31,691 bases of DNA from an uncultured Collinsella sp. (GCA_958421035.1 CATZKS010000006.1:1-31691), one strand, 5' to 3'. Shown: positions 7,884 to 16,979, counted from the first letter of the stretch. A program made the numbers and translations. Notes: a model not told the origin generated them from the sequence alone.

Positions 7884-8906
7884 ATGACGGCAAGCGACAC
7901 GACCGAGACAATTAAAAAGGGAAATTCGGAGCCCAGTTTCGATAAAACGGCTCAGCGCATCCTCAATCTTTTCTTTGTGCTCAATAGCTCCCCCGAACCG
8001 CTGACGACCGAGCAGATCGTCTTGGATTCTGACCTGGGATATGGCTCGGGCAATATCGACTCGGATAAGCGCAAGTTTCGACGCGATCGTGACAAGCTGC
8101 TCGAACGCGGCATCTTAATCAAGGAGGTCCGCCCCACCGGCGCGCAGGAGACCGAGGAAAGCTCGTGGACAATCGACCGCGAGCACACGTTTGCGGCAGG
8201 CGGCCTCATTACCGCAGACGACGCCGATATCCTGCTCAACGCCATCGACCAGACACTAGCGGCCGGCTCATCCACTTTTGCCGCACCGCTTGCCGATATT
8301 CGCTCCAAGATTGCCTATCTCACCGGCAGGACGACGGTAGACGAGGCGCCGATCAGCCGCTCTCCCACCGTCGATGCGGTTTGGAGCGCCTTTGCCGAGC
8401 GTTGTGCGCTGCGATTTTTATATCAGAACGGACGCGGCGAGCAGAAAGAGCGTACCGTCCGCGTCTACGGCATGTTCGAGCGCGAGGGCGTGGCGTATTT
8501 CTGCGGCCTCGACAACGCCACCGACGACATCAGGACATTCCGCTGTGACCGTATCGTTCGCGCTTGGCGTCCTTCGAAGGCCTACGCCATCCCTGCGGAC
8601 TTCAATCTCAACGACTATCTGTTCTTTGAATTCGATTTTGCCGACCGACCGCCCGTTGCAGCTACGTTCTCGTTCGCCCCTCAGACGCAGATCGATATGA
8701 TCAACGGCCTCACGCGTGGGCGAGGTGAGCTCGCACACACCGATGCAGGATGGACCTGGACCGTTGACGTGCGCGACCTTGAAGCCGCCGCCTCATTTTG
8801 CATGGCCCACGCCATGGACGGCATGAGGCCCATGGCCCCCAAATCGCTCAAGCAGGCGTGGAACCACCTCATCGAAAGGACGGTGCACGAGTATGCCCGT
8901 GCGTAA
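7884..8906 (+). CDS. WYL-domain transcriptional regulator (PafB-like)
   Basis: 340 residues. An N-terminal winged helix-turn-helix (about 18-90) contains the typical 'LTTEQIV...DSDKRKFRRD' arrangement. It is followed by a WYL domain (about 165-235), with F-L-Y-Q-N at its first strand and R-T-F-R-C-D-R-I at its end, and a C-terminal WCX-like extension. Proteins of this architecture bind DNA and sense a ligand, probably nucleic acid, through the WYL fold. The gene overlaps the next regulator by 14 bp, so the two are translated together. The arrangement matches the PafB-PafC heterodimer, which controls the DNA-damage response in actinobacteria. The functional assignment rests on architecture and pairing only. 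Confidence 0.8.
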   Translation: MTASDTTETIKKGNSEPSFDKTAQRILNLFFVLNSSPEPLTTEQIVLDSDLGYGSGNIDSDKRKFRRDRDKLLERGILIKEVRPTGAQETEESSWTIDREHTFAAGGLITADDADILLNAIDQTLAAGSSTFAAPLADIRSKIAYLTGRTTVDEAPISRSPTVDAVWSAFAERCALRFLYQNGRGEQKERTVRVYGMFEREGVAYFCGLDNATDDIRTFRCDRIVRAWRPSKAYAIPADFNLNDYLFFEFDFADRPPVAATFSFAPQTQIDMINGLTRGRGELAHTDAGWTWTVDVRDLEAAASFCMAHAMDGMRPMAPKSLKQAWNHLIERTVHEYARA

Positions 8907-9810
8907 ACTCACCAGCGAGCAGAGACTCTCGCGCGCCATCGACATCATGGAGGCCCTCTACGCCGCCGGCGAGAGCGGCATGACACGAACCGAGATTTGC
9001 AGTCGCTTTGGCATCACGGGGGTGTCGCTCGACGAGATTCTCGAGATCGTCTCGACGCTCGCGGACCGAGAATCGGGCGCGCGTATCATCTGCGAATGCC
9101 GCGGCGAGCGTGTGGTCCTCACCGGTGACGCCGGGCGTGTGCTACCGCTGCGCCTGAGTGCCGCCGAGGGCGCTGTGCTCAACCATGCACTTGAATCGTT
9201 GGGGATCGAGCCGCAGACGGCAGCTCGGATTCGACATGCCCTTCTACCCGAAGAGCTCGGCTATAACCAGCGCGTCCTTGACACCGTCAACCACGGGTCG
9301 CACTGGCAGCAGCTGAGCTGCGCCATTCAGGACGGCGTTCGCTGCCGCATCTCGTATCGCTCGATGGACGATGCACGGCCACGCGAGCGTCTGGTCGACC
9401 CCTTGCGCATTACGGCAAACGGCGACCAAACATACCTGATTGCCTGGGACATCGCGGTCGATGAGCAGCGCACCTATCGCATGGATAAAATCGAGGGACT
9501 CGCCTTGACGGAAGACTCCGTCGTGCCTCACGCACCGGACGTCGCATCCCTCCACGATTCCCTTGCCCGGACGCAGCGTAGTGCAAAGCTCTTGATGCCA
9601 TTCGATATGGCGGAGCATCTGGACTGGGCCGGCATCACCCTAATCGAGCGCAGCGGAGCAGACATGGCAACGGTAACCGTGCATTACGGCTCCGAGCGTT
9701 GGCTACTGAGCCAGATAATTGCAGCGGGCGGAGCCATCCACATCTTGGATGACCCCGCCCTGTCAAAGCGTCTGTGCGATATGGCAAAAACCCTCGTCTG
9801 TCCGCTTTAG
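8893..9810 (+). CDS. WYL-domain transcriptional regulator (PafC-like)
   Basis: 305 residues. An N-terminal winged helix (about 8-75, 'LSRAIDIMEALYAAGESGMTR') is followed by a WYL domain (about 150-215) with C-R-I-S-Y-R-S at the start and R-T-Y-R-M-D-K-I at the end, then a WCX-like tail. The start codon lies inside the end of the previous gene, with 14 bp of overlap. Its stop codon overlaps the stop of the convergent exonuclease-helicase gene by 3 bp (9807-9810). The fused or adjacent double WYL organisation is typical of PafBC. The family is clear. The regulon in this organism is unknown, though a DNA-repair helicase gene is its immediate neighbour. Confidence 0.8.
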   Translation: MPVRKLTSEQRLSRAIDIMEALYAAGESGMTRTEICSRFGITGVSLDEILEIVSTLADRESGARIICECRGERVVLTGDAGRVLPLRLSAAEGAVLNHALESLGIEPQTAARIRHALLPEELGYNQRVLDTVNHGSHWQQLSCAIQDGVRCRISYRSMDDARPRERLVDPLRITANGDQTYLIAWDIAVDEQRTYRMDKIEGLALTEDSVVPHAPDVASLHDSLARTQRSAKLLMPFDMAEHLDWAGITLIERSGADMATVTVHYGSERWLLSQIIAAGGAIHILDDPALSKRLCDMAKTLVCPL

Positions 9811-12701
9811 CGCCGCCGCTCGTGGCGTGCGCGCCACAGTTGCAGATAGTGCCCGATCTGCGCCGATTCGATGCGCTGGTAGGAGCTCGTGGGCAGCGAC
9901 GTTAAGAACTTCTTTCCGTAGCCCTTCGTCACCAGGCGCGGGTCGGCCAGAATCAGCACGCCGCAATCGGTCGACGAGCGGATAAGGCGGCCGGCCGCCT
10001 GCTTGACCTCGAGCACCGCCTCGGGCAGCGAATAGCGCGCCCAAGCGCGGTCTTCGCGCAGGTTGCGCTCGCACGAGAGCGGGTCCGTAGGGCTCGAGAA
10101 CGGCAGTTTGGGAATGATGACGCAGCGCAGCGTCTCGCCGCTGGCGTCGAATCCCTCCCAAAAGGCCTTAAGAGCAAAAAGCGACGAGGTCGGCTCGTTG
10201 ATAAACCGGTCGCGCAGGCGACGAGGAGATGAGTTGCGCTGCTGGCAGTTGAGCTCCAGGCCCGCACGGGCCATCTTGGGCTCAACGCGGGCGTACAGGT
10301 CTTCCATGTCGCGCCGATTGGTGAACAGTGTGAGCACCGATCCGCCCATGGCAAGATGGGCGTCGACCAGCACGCGCTCGAGCGCCGTAAGATAGCTCTC
10401 ACGATCGCGCGGATCGGGGATATCGCCCGCAACGACTACAGCCATGTTCGAATCGAAGTCGTAGCTCGAGTCCAAGTGCAACGATGAGGATGTTGAAGCA
10501 CCGATGCGATCGAGGCCGACCGCGTGGTTAAAGTGTTCAAAGCTTTTGGACACTGTCATGGTCGCCGAGGCAAAGATAGCCGTGTGAACCTCGGGCAGCC
10601 ACTCGGTTGCCAAGGCCTCGCCAATGTCGATGCGCTCTGCGGTCATTGACTCTCCGCCGGCGCGCAACCTGCGATTGACCTGCAGCGAATACACGTAGTG
10701 TTCATCGGTGCCATCAATGATGAGTTTGAGGTTCTCGGCCAGCTCGTGCAGGCGGCGCGAGATATCACCCAGGTCGACAACAACCTCGGGCTTGTCGGCG
10801 GCGACGGCTTGCACCAGCGCATCGACGCTCTTGTCAGCTTGTTCCAATGCGTCGATGGCAGTGTAGGCCGACTGTAAGAAATCATGCCAGTCGTCAGATT
10901 CGCGCAACTCGGGGCCAATCCATAGATTGGCATTGTCATAACCCCCACGGGCACGACGGCCGAGCTCGCGAACGCCATCGAACACGTCGGCGATTGCCAT
11001 GCTCGCGCGCGCAACCGTCGACGTCGCCTTGGCAGTAAGGCCCAGATAGAGCGTAGAGCCCTCAGAGGTTGCCAAATCACGGGAGACCTGGCTTAGCGCA
11101 CCGGTGCTCGAGCCACCCAGGCGCTCAAACAGAACGCGTGATTCGTCCGCCGACACCACGCGCGCCCACTGACGGCGCGCCTCGCGCTCGATAGAATGGG
11201 CCTCGTCGATTACCCAATGACGAATCGGAGGCAAAATCCTGCCCTCGGCCGCAACGTTGCGGAACAGCAGGGAATGGTTGGTGACCACCACATCGGCATG
11301 CGCCGCACGACGGCGAGCGCCGTGGACCAAACATTTATCAGGGAAAAACGGGCAGAGCCGACGAGCACACTCGCGCGAGGCCGTCGTAAAGTCGGGGCGG
11401 TTGACGCTGCGCCACCGAATGCCAAGTGAGTCGAGGTCGCCATCGGCTGATTGGCAAACGTACGCCATAATGACCGCGACCGCCGTGAGCGTGTCCGCCG
11501 GATCGCGCTTGGTGGTAATCTCGACCTGGCCGCGGCTCATGCGCTCAAGCTTGCGCAGGCACGGATAGTGGTCATACCCCTTGAGAGCGCAAAATGACAG
11601 ACCACCTTCCAGTTGCTCGGCAAGTTTTGGAAGCTCATGGTACATGAGCTGGTCGGCTAGATTGTTCGATTTGGTCGCAATACCAACCGTGATGTTGTTA
11701 CGGCGTGCTGCCTCGGCAAAAGGCACCAGATAGGCCATCGATTTGCCGACGCCTGTGCCCGCCTCAATTACACGATGAGTGCCCGTGACCAGCGCATCGC
11801 GGACCTCGAGCGCCATCGCGATCTGCTCATCACGCGGCTCGTAGGTGGGGTACATGCGATTGACCAGGCCACCTGGCGCATAGTCTGCCTCAATCTCCTC
11901 ACGACTCGGCATCTTGAGGACCGGCAGTTCGTCGGCGTCCACCCGATCGTCGGCGCGATCGGCCTTGAGAACGTCAGCACGAGCGGCGCTGAGAGAGAAG
12001 ATAGAACCAGGGTTCTGCCCTGCCAAGAATGAGAAGATAGGACGATAGGACCAAGGCACATCCGGATGCATGTCGGCTAGGCGCGCCATGAGGCCCTGGG
12101 GCAAGTCGGTGAGCGCCACGAGCAACACGCGCCATACGCCACACAGGGCGTCGACGTCGGCATTGGCACGGTGTGATACCGAGTCACAGCCAAACAGATC
12201 GGCCATAAAAGACAGCTTGTGCGAGGCCAGGCGCGGAAGCGCGATTCGCGACAGCGCCAGCGAATCGATCCAAATATCGCTCACGTTGACGCCGCCTTTG
12301 ACCGACTCGATAAACGAGCGGTCGAACGTGGCGTTATGTGCGATCACCGGGCAACCACCGACAAAATCGGCGAGAGCGGCGACGGCCTCAACGGCCGACG
12401 GGGCATCTGCCACATCGGCATTTGTAATGCTCGTGAGCTCGGTAATCTCGGCGGGAATCAGCTGCTTGGGATGCACGAAGGTATCGAAACGGTCGACGAT
12501 CTCGCGGCCCGAAAGACGGGCCGCCGAGATCTCGATCAGTTCATTGTCCTGCACCGAAAGACCTGTGGTCTCGGTATCGAGGACAATCACATCTTCCTCG
12601 ATAAGACCAAAGGACTGCGTTTTGGCGCGTTCGGCAAGCGTGGCATAGGAGTCGATGACAAACTGCGGCGTTCCTGACGAAACCGCGTCCTCGATTAGCA
12701 T
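9807..12701 (-). CDS. dinG: DEDDh 3'-5' exonuclease fused to DinG-family helicase
   Basis: 964 residues. The N-terminal exonuclease (about 35-205) has ExoI D42-T-E44-T-T-G, ExoII A-H-N-x-x-F-D and ExoIII H-R-A-N-A-D, so the catalytic set is complete. The C-terminal superfamily 2 helicase of the XPD/DinG group has Walker A in A-G-T-G-V-G-K-S and the DEAH box in V-I-D-E-A-H. Four cysteines (Y-P-C, then C-A-R-R-L-C and P-D-K-C) fit the iron-sulfur cluster of DinG/XPD helicases. The exonuclease-helicase fusion is the usual Gram-positive DinG form. In Staphylococcus aureus the fused protein acts as a nuclease and the helicase part is inactive. The start ATG overlaps the stop of ddl in the sequence ATGCTAA, with no strong ribosome binding site, which suggests translational coupling. 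No terminator is visible after it. Confidence 0.9.
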   Translation of the reverse strand: MLIEDAVSSGTPQFVIDSYATLAERAKTQSFGLIEEDVIVLDTETTGLSVQDNELIEISAARLSGREIVDRFDTFVHPKQLIPAEITELTSITNADVADAPSAVEAVAALADFVGGCPVIAHNATFDRSFIESVKGGVNVSDIWIDSLALSRIALPRLASHKLSFMADLFGCDSVSHRANADVDALCGVWRVLLVALTDLPQGLMARLADMHPDVPWSYRPIFSFLAGQNPGSIFSLSAARADVLKADRADDRVDADELPVLKMPSREEIEADYAPGGLVNRMYPTYEPRDEQIAMALEVRDALVTGTHRVIEAGTGVGKSMAYLVPFAEAARRNNITVGIATKSNNLADQLMYHELPKLAEQLEGGLSFCALKGYDHYPCLRKLERMSRGQVEITTKRDPADTLTAVAVIMAYVCQSADGDLDSLGIRWRSVNRPDFTTASRECARRLCPFFPDKCLVHGARRRAAHADVVVTNHSLLFRNVAAEGRILPPIRHWVIDEAHSIEREARRQWARVVSADESRVLFERLGGSSTGALSQVSRDLATSEGSTLYLGLTAKATSTVARASMAIADVFDGVRELGRRARGGYDNANLWIGPELRESDDWHDFLQSAYTAIDALEQADKSVDALVQAVAADKPEVVVDLGDISRRLHELAENLKLIIDGTDEHYVYSLQVNRRLRAGGESMTAERIDIGEALATEWLPEVHTAIFASATMTVSKSFEHFNHAVGLDRIGASTSSSLHLDSSYDFDSNMAVVVAGDIPDPRDRESYLTALERVLVDAHLAMGGSVLTLFTNRRDMEDLYARVEPKMARAGLELNCQQRNSSPRRLRDRFINEPTSSLFALKAFWEGFDASGETLRCVIIPKLPFSSPTDPLSCERNLREDRAWARYSLPEAVLEVKQAAGRLIRSSTDCGVLILADPRLVTKGYGKKFLTSLPTSSYQRIESAQIGHYLQLWRARHERRR

Positions 12702-13660
12702 GCAATGCCCGCTCGACGAAGGCCCATACGGATCAGGCTGTCACAGACCTGCGGGAACGTCATGTCGTCGGTGTGGCGGATCTCGTCCGGATACAGCGAC
12801 GTATCGGTCATGCCGGGAATGGTATTGGTCTCGAGGATAACGGGGCCGTCCTCACTCACGATAAAGTCGCTGCGCGAGATACCCAGGCAACCGAGGGCCT
12901 TGTGAGCAGCACAGGCAAGCTCCTGGGCACGAGCGTAATTCTCGGGTGAAATCTGCGCCGGAATGCGATGGATGTCCGTAGGGTCGACATACTTCACGTC
13001 CAGATCGTAGAACTCACAGTCCTCGGGCTTACGAATCTCGACAATCGGCAGAGCGCGCACGTCATCTTCGCCGTATACGCCGACGGTGATCTCGGTACCC
13101 TCGATGCACTTCTCGACCAGTACTTTGTCGCCGTACTCAAACGCCTTGGCGATTGCCGCGGGCAGCTCGGAGGGCTCATGGACCAGGGAAATGCCATAGC
13201 TGGAACCGTTGACGGCCGGCTTCACAAAGCAGCGCTCGCCACAAACCTCGACGATATGATCGATATCGACTTCATCGCCCATCTCGAGCGCGAGGCCGGG
13301 GGCAATGGGGATGCCCGCCTTGGCGTACAGGAGCTTAGAGACCTCCTTGTCGGCACCGCAGGCGCTAGCAAGCACGCCCGAGGCCGTGTAGGGGATACCC
13401 AGGGTCTCCATGGCGCCCTGCATGGCGCCATCCTCGCCGCCGGCACCGTGCATGGCGATAAACGCCACGTCAAAGCCGCCGGTCGCCATGGTTACCATAA
13501 AATCATCGGCAGCCGTGTCGAGCAACTCCACCGAAGTGTAGCCGGCCTCCTTCAAGGCAACCACGACGTTCTTTCCCGAATTGAGCGAGATCTCGCGCTC
13601 AGCGGAATGACCGCCCGCCAAGACCGCTACGTGCATGTTCTCTAGGCTTTTACCCGGCAT
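12695..13660 (-). CDS. ddl: D-alanine--D-alanine ligase
   Basis: 321 residues. It makes the D-Ala-D-Ala dipeptide of peptidoglycan in the cytoplasm, using ATP. It has the N-terminal H-G-A-G-G-E-D-G motif (71-78), the ATP-grasp core with F-V-K-P-A and E-K-C-I-E-G-T-E, and the metal-binding loop L-E-T-N-T-I-P-G-M-T. The F-Y-D...K-Y segment of the omega loop fits D-Ala, not D-lactate, specificity. The start at 13660 has a strong GAGGAGGAG seven bases upstream. An internal ATG at residue 9 has no such site. It forms an overlapping pair with dinG. On the minus strand TACAAT with TTGGGG 18 bp upstream (in about 13690-13730) is a possible promoter. Confidence 0.93.
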   Translation of the reverse strand: MPGKSLENMHVAVLAGGHSAEREISLNSGKNVVVALKEAGYTSVELLDTAADDFMVTMATGGFDVAFIAMHGAGGEDGAMQGAMETLGIPYTASGVLASACGADKEVSKLLYAKAGIPIAPGLALEMGDEVDIDHIVEVCGERCFVKPAVNGSSYGISLVHEPSELPAAIAKAFEYGDKVLVEKCIEGTEITVGVYGEDDVRALPIVEIRKPEDCEFYDLDVKYVDPTDIHRIPAQISPENYARAQELACAAHKALGCLGISRSDFIVSEDGPVILETNTIPGMTDTSLYPDEIRHTDDMTFPQVCDSLIRMGLRRAGIAC

Positions 13661-13745
13661 GGGCAGACTCCTCCTCTATAATTTCTGCAGCTGATACCAT
13701 ATTGTAGCGATACCCTCTACGTTTCCCCAAAATCGAAAGGCTTTC

Positions 13746-14798
13746 ATGAATCCCAGGACTAAATCTCAGGACATTCGCGACTTGAGCCAAAACGATATTC
13801 GCGAGCTCGTGGCCGAACTTGGCCAGCCCGCCTTCCGCGCGAAGCAGCTCATCGAATGGGTCTTCGAGAAGAACGTTTGTTCGTTTGACGATATGACCAA
13901 CCTTCCCAAGGCTTTCCGCGAGCAGCTTAAAGAGGCTTTTGCCTTTGATACGCCGACTGAACTCACCAAGCAGGTTTCCAAAGATGGCTCGCGCAAGTAT
14001 CTGCTCGAGTACCACGACGGCATTTCCGTCGAAACTGTCGGTATGCCCCGTCGCAACAAGCTTTCCGTCTGCGTTTCCACCCAGGCAGGCTGCGGCATGG
14101 GCTGTGCCTTTTGCGCTACCGGCCTCAACGGCCTCAAGCGCTCTCTGACCGCTCAAGAGATCGTCGACCAGGTACTTCATGTATCCAACGACTTTGGCGA
14201 GCGCGTCACGAGCGTTGTCTTCATGGGCCAGGGCGAGCCGTTTGCCAACTACGACGAGGTTCTCAAGGCGTTGCGAATCCTCAACGACCCTGATGGCATC
14301 GGTATCGGTGCTCGTCACCTCACCGTCTCTACCAGCGGCGTTATTCCCGGTATTCGCAAATTTGCGGACATCCCCGAGCAGTTCACGCTTGCCGTTTCCC
14401 TGCATTCCGCCATCCAGTCGACACGCAATAAGCTAATGCCCGGTGTTAAGAAGTACACGCTACTTCGCCTTCACGAGGCGCTTCAACTCTACACCGAGAA
14501 GACTGGCCGCCGCCCGACCTATGAGTATGCCATGATCGAAGGCGTCAACGATACGAATCCCGAGATGCAGGCGCTCTGCGACTTCTGCGAGGGAACGTTG
14601 TGCCACGTTAACCTGATTCAGCTTAACGACATCGAGGGCAGCCCGCTCAAGCCGTCGCCGATTCATAAGGTTGAGGATCTTCAGCGTCGTCTTGAGTCCC
14701 GTGGCATCGAGACCACGATTCGTAACTCCCGTGGTAACGATATTGACGCCGCTTGCGGACAGCTGAAGCAGCACTTCAAAGTTCAGAAGAACGCATAG
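13746..14798 (+). CDS. rlmN: Dual-specificity 23S rRNA/tRNA adenine-C2 methyltransferase RlmN
   Basis: 350 residues. A radical-SAM enzyme that methylates A2503 of 23S rRNA and A37 of some tRNAs. The cluster motif is C116-x3-C120-x2-C123 (C-G-M-G-C-A-F-C). The conserved C-terminal methyl-carrier Cys is C337 in D-I-D-A-A-C-G-Q-L. An N-terminal RNA-binding helical part is present. Length fits the family. The ribosome binding site GAAAGG lies five bases before the ATG. It stands alone on the plus strand, divergent from ddl across an 85-bp gap, and is followed by a strong terminator. Its codon use (more T-ending codons) differs somewhat from the genes to its left, consistent with higher expression. 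Confidence 0.95.
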   Translation: MNPRTKSQDIRDLSQNDIRELVAELGQPAFRAKQLIEWVFEKNVCSFDDMTNLPKAFREQLKEAFAFDTPTELTKQVSKDGSRKYLLEYHDGISVETVGMPRRNKLSVCVSTQAGCGMGCAFCATGLNGLKRSLTAQEIVDQVLHVSNDFGERVTSVVFMGQGEPFANYDEVLKALRILNDPDGIGIGARHLTVSTSGVIPGIRKFADIPEQFTLAVSLHSAIQSTRNKLMPGVKKYTLLRLHEALQLYTEKTGRRPTYEYAMIEGVNDTNPEMQALCDFCEGTLCHVNLIQLNDIEGSPLKPSPIHKVEDLQRRLESRGIETTIRNSRGNDIDAACGQLKQHFKVQKNA

Positions 14799-14816
14799 GG
14801 GAGTCGCACCCCAAAA

Positions 14817-14832
14817 CGTTTCATGTGAAACA
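14817..14832. promoter_or_regulatory. parS: Degenerate parS site
   Basis: This 16-mer matches the parS palindrome TGTTTCACGTGAAACA at 14 of 16 positions: C for T at position 1 and T for C at position 8. It lies between the rlmN stop and its terminator. ParB binding may be weak or absent. Confidence 0.5.
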
Positions 14833-14835
14833 TCG

Positions 14836-14876
14836 AACGGCCCCGGTTACAGGAGATGCAACCGGGGCCGTTTTAT
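14836..14876 (+). terminator. Terminator of rlmN
   Basis: The arms AACGGCCCCGGTT (14836-14848) and AACCGGGGCCGTT (14860-14872) form a perfect 13-bp stem with an 11-nt loop. It is followed by TTATTTATT. Confidence 0.85.
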
Positions 14877-14927
14877 TTATTGACCTTAATTTTGAATCAG
14901 CTGCTACCTGTCCCATTTTTTACGGCC

Positions 14928-14969
14928 AAAATAAGGGGTCCTTGCCTCGTGAATCAGACAAGGACCCCT
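14928..14969 (-). terminator. Terminator of the rsmG-parAB operon
   Basis: The arms AGGGGTCCTTG (14934-14944) and CAAGGACCCCT (14959-14969) form an 11-bp stem with a 14-nt loop. On the minus strand it is followed by TATTTTGG. It lies about 30 bp beyond the stop of the small membrane protein gene. Confidence 0.75.
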
Positions 14970-14989
14970 CAAAATATGCTAAGTAATTA

Positions 14990-15001
14990 TTAGGTACCTA
15001 A
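14990..15001. repeat. 12-bp palindrome TTAGGTACCTAA, copy 1
   Basis: A perfect palindrome, here extendable to 16 bp (TATTAGGTACCTAATA). It overlaps the stop codon of the 84-residue gene. The same 12-mer recurs at 18494-18505. The two copies enclose the low-GC block. Confidence 0.7.
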
Positions 15002-15252
15002 TAGCCTACATTTTCCCATTGGTTACTAACCCAACCTTGATTAATCTTGGGATTCTTCGTTACCTGAGCCGTACGCATGGCAACATCTTCTGTCATAACA
15101 TCCATTTTCTTCTTGGATGTATCGACAATATCTTGCGCACTACGAAGCAAACGACCTCGAAGTTCATCGTCTGTCGCGATCTTATAGCCAGCAAAGGCAC
15201 CAGCCGCGACAGTCGTCGCCAATGCAATCGCAGTTAAAATCCTATTCCTCAT
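14998..15252 (-). CDS. Small membrane-anchored protein downstream of parB
   Basis: 84 residues. An N-terminal hydrophobic helix (about 5-24, 'ILTAIALATTVAAGAFAGY') is followed by a charged, probably helical part with K-K-K, ending in N-V-G-Y. It recalls small YtxH-like proteins, but I cannot assign a family. The ATG at 15250-15252 is chosen because AAGGAGG lies five bases upstream. The longer reading frame (six more residues) lacks this. The gene overlaps the end of parB by 11 bp, so it is translationally coupled to ParAB and could be a membrane partner of origin segregation. That role is inference only. Confidence 0.7.
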   Translation of the reverse strand: MRNRILTAIALATTVAAGAFAGYKIATDDELRGRLLRSAQDIVDTSKKKMDVMTEDVAMRTAQVTKNPKINQGWVSNQWENVGY

Positions 15253-16147
15253 CTTGGCCTCCTTGATCAAACTGAATCATTTCGCCAAGAATACGAGAGA
15301 GCTCTTCCTCGTCTTTAAACTCAATCTCAATCTTATTCTTTCCACGCGAGCTCTTAACACGCACGTTGGTATTAAAAACCTGACGAAGCACGCGGGCAGC
15401 CTTTTTAAAAGACTGAGGCGTTGCAGGCCTCGGCGTCTTAGGTGTCTCTCCGGCAGAAAACAACGGAGCAAGATTTTCTGTCGCTCTTACGGAAAGGCCC
15501 TCTGCAACAACCTTCTCTGCAAGTCGAATTCGAGCGTCCTCATAGGGAACTGCAAGAATCGCACGTGCATGACCAGCAGTAAGTTTGCCCTCAAAAATCA
15601 TCTGCTGAACAACTTCAGGGAGATCGAGAAGGCGCAGCGAGTTTGTAATTGCAGAGCGTGACTTGCTGACTGCCTTCGACAATGCCTCCTGGGTCATACC
15701 GCTGGCATCGATAAGCTGGCGATAGCCCTTAGCCTCTTCGACGGGATTCAGATCAGAACGCTGAAGGTTTTCGATCAGAGCAAGAGCCAGCATCTCTTCA
15801 TCATTAACATCTTTAATGATGACGGGCAGCTCCTCAAGACCAGCAAGCTTTGACGCTTGGTAACGACGCTCACCAGCGATGATCTCATAGCCGTTTCCAT
15901 GCTTGCGAACCAAAAGCGGCTGCAAGACGCCATGTTCTTGGATTGATTCGCTCAACTCTCGAAGTTCAGTTTCGTTAAAGTGAATTCGCGGCTGATTAGG
16001 GTTGGGAACGATATCCTCAATAGGTAGTTTTGTTTCAGATGCGGCATTCGAAGCCGATGCAGCCGAACCACCGGTCTCATACTCGGCCTCTGAGACCAAA
16101 GCATTGAGTCCACGTCCCAATCCGCCACGTTTCTTTACACTAGGCAC
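15242..16147 (-). CDS. parB: Chromosome partitioning protein ParB
   Basis: 301 residues. A CTP-dependent DNA clamp that loads at parS and spreads, marking the origin for ParA-driven segregation and SMC loading. It has an N-terminal R-G-G-L-G-R-G-L-x-A-L ParA-interaction motif (7-17). The CTP-binding N domain has G-E-R-R-Y-Q-A (92-98) and E-N-L-Q-R (126-130). A helix-turn-helix parS reader lies around 150-175 (M-T-Q-E-A-L...S-R-S-A-I-T-N). A dimerisation tail is rich in charged residues. It overlaps parA by 8 bp. GC is markedly lower than the genome-typical flanks. Confidence 0.96.
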   Translation of the reverse strand: MPSVKKRGGLGRGLNALVSEAEYETGGSAASASNAASETKLPIEDIVPNPNQPRIHFNETELRELSESIQEHGVLQPLLVRKHGNGYEIIAGERRYQASKLAGLEELPVIIKDVNDEEMLALALIENLQRSDLNPVEEAKGYRQLIDASGMTQEALSKAVSKSRSAITNSLRLLDLPEVVQQMIFEGKLTAGHARAILAVPYEDARIRLAEKVVAEGLSVRATENLAPLFSAGETPKTPRPATPQSFKKAARVLRQVFNTNVRVKSSRGKNKIEIEFKDEEELSRILGEMIQFDQGGQDEE

Positions 16148-16940
16148 GCTTGATCACCTCTTTTGCAAGGTTCATATATGCTTTTGCACCCTTATTTTGA
16201 GGTGCATAGGTAATTACCGGTTCCCCAAAAGACGGAGCTTCGGAGATTTTAACCGTACGGGGGATCAACGTCTTAAATGCCTTATCACCAAAGTACGATT
16301 GAACCTCCTCAACAACCTGATTCGATAGAGAAGTACGCGAGTCATACATGGTCATAAGCACACCGTAGGTGTCTAAGCCCTTGTTCAGACGAGATTTGAC
16401 CATCTTCATTGACTCAAGCAGCTTCGTAACGCCCTCGAGTGCGTAATACTCGCACTGGATCGGAATCAAAACGCTGTCTGCTGCGGTCAAAGCGTTGATA
16501 GTAAGCAGGCCGAGCGAAGGAGGGCAGTCAATGAAAATAAAATCGAACTCGTCCTGAATCGGCTCAAGCAAATCTTTGAGACGGGTTTCACGAGCAATTG
16601 CGCTTACGAGTTCAATTTCCGCGCCTGCAAGCTGAATTGTAGCCGGAATTACGAATACCTTTTTGCAATTTGTATCAAGAACAAGCGATTCTGCCGGCAC
16701 ATCATTCAGCAATGCATCATAGATGCAGTGATCAAGGTCTTCTTTTTCAATTCCGAATCCACTGGTGCTGTTTCCCTGCGGATCAAAATCAACAATCAGT
16801 GTCTTACGACCCTGCTCACCCAGTGCTGCTGCAAGGTTTACAGCCGTCGTTGACTTACCGACGCCGCCTTTTTGATTGATGATTGCAATGATACGCGTGT
16901 CTTTTGCGCTCTTAGAACGCTTAACGTCGCGAAATCCCAC
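16140..16940 (-). CDS. parA: Chromosome partitioning ATPase ParA (Soj)
   Basis: 266 residues. A deviant Walker ATPase that binds DNA non-specifically and moves ParB-parS complexes. The deviant Walker A motif is K24-G-G-V-G-K-S-T31. Also present are D-F-D-P-Q-G-N-S and the Walker B F-I-D-C-P-P-S. The start is GTG at 16938-16940 with AGGAGGG directly upstream. Three parS sites begin 40 bp upstream of the start, so ParB bound there could autoregulate the operon. It overlaps parB by 8 bp. Confidence 0.96.
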   Translation of the reverse strand: MGFRDVKRSKSAKDTRIIAIINQKGGVGKSTTAVNLAAALGEQGRKTLIVDFDPQGNSTSGFGIEKEDLDHCIYDALLNDVPAESLVLDTNCKKVFVIPATIQLAGAEIELVSAIARETRLKDLLEPIQDEFDFIFIDCPPSLGLLTINALTAADSVLIPIQCEYYALEGVTKLLESMKMVKSRLNKGLDTYGVLMTMYDSRTSLSNQVVEEVQSYFGDKAFKTLIPRTVKISEAPSFGEPVITYAPQNKGAKAYMNLAKEVIKRA

Positions 16941-16979
16941 GGTCCCTCCTGGTGTGTATTAAAGCTGTCAAACGGAGGA

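Noticed and set aside
16967..16972. Perfect TTGACA on the minus strand upstream of parA as a -35 box
   Set aside because: Seventeen bases downstream falls on the ribosome binding site with no -10 sequence. TTTAAT follows only two bases later. A promoter using TTTAAT as -10 would need a -35 inside parS, which I could not support.
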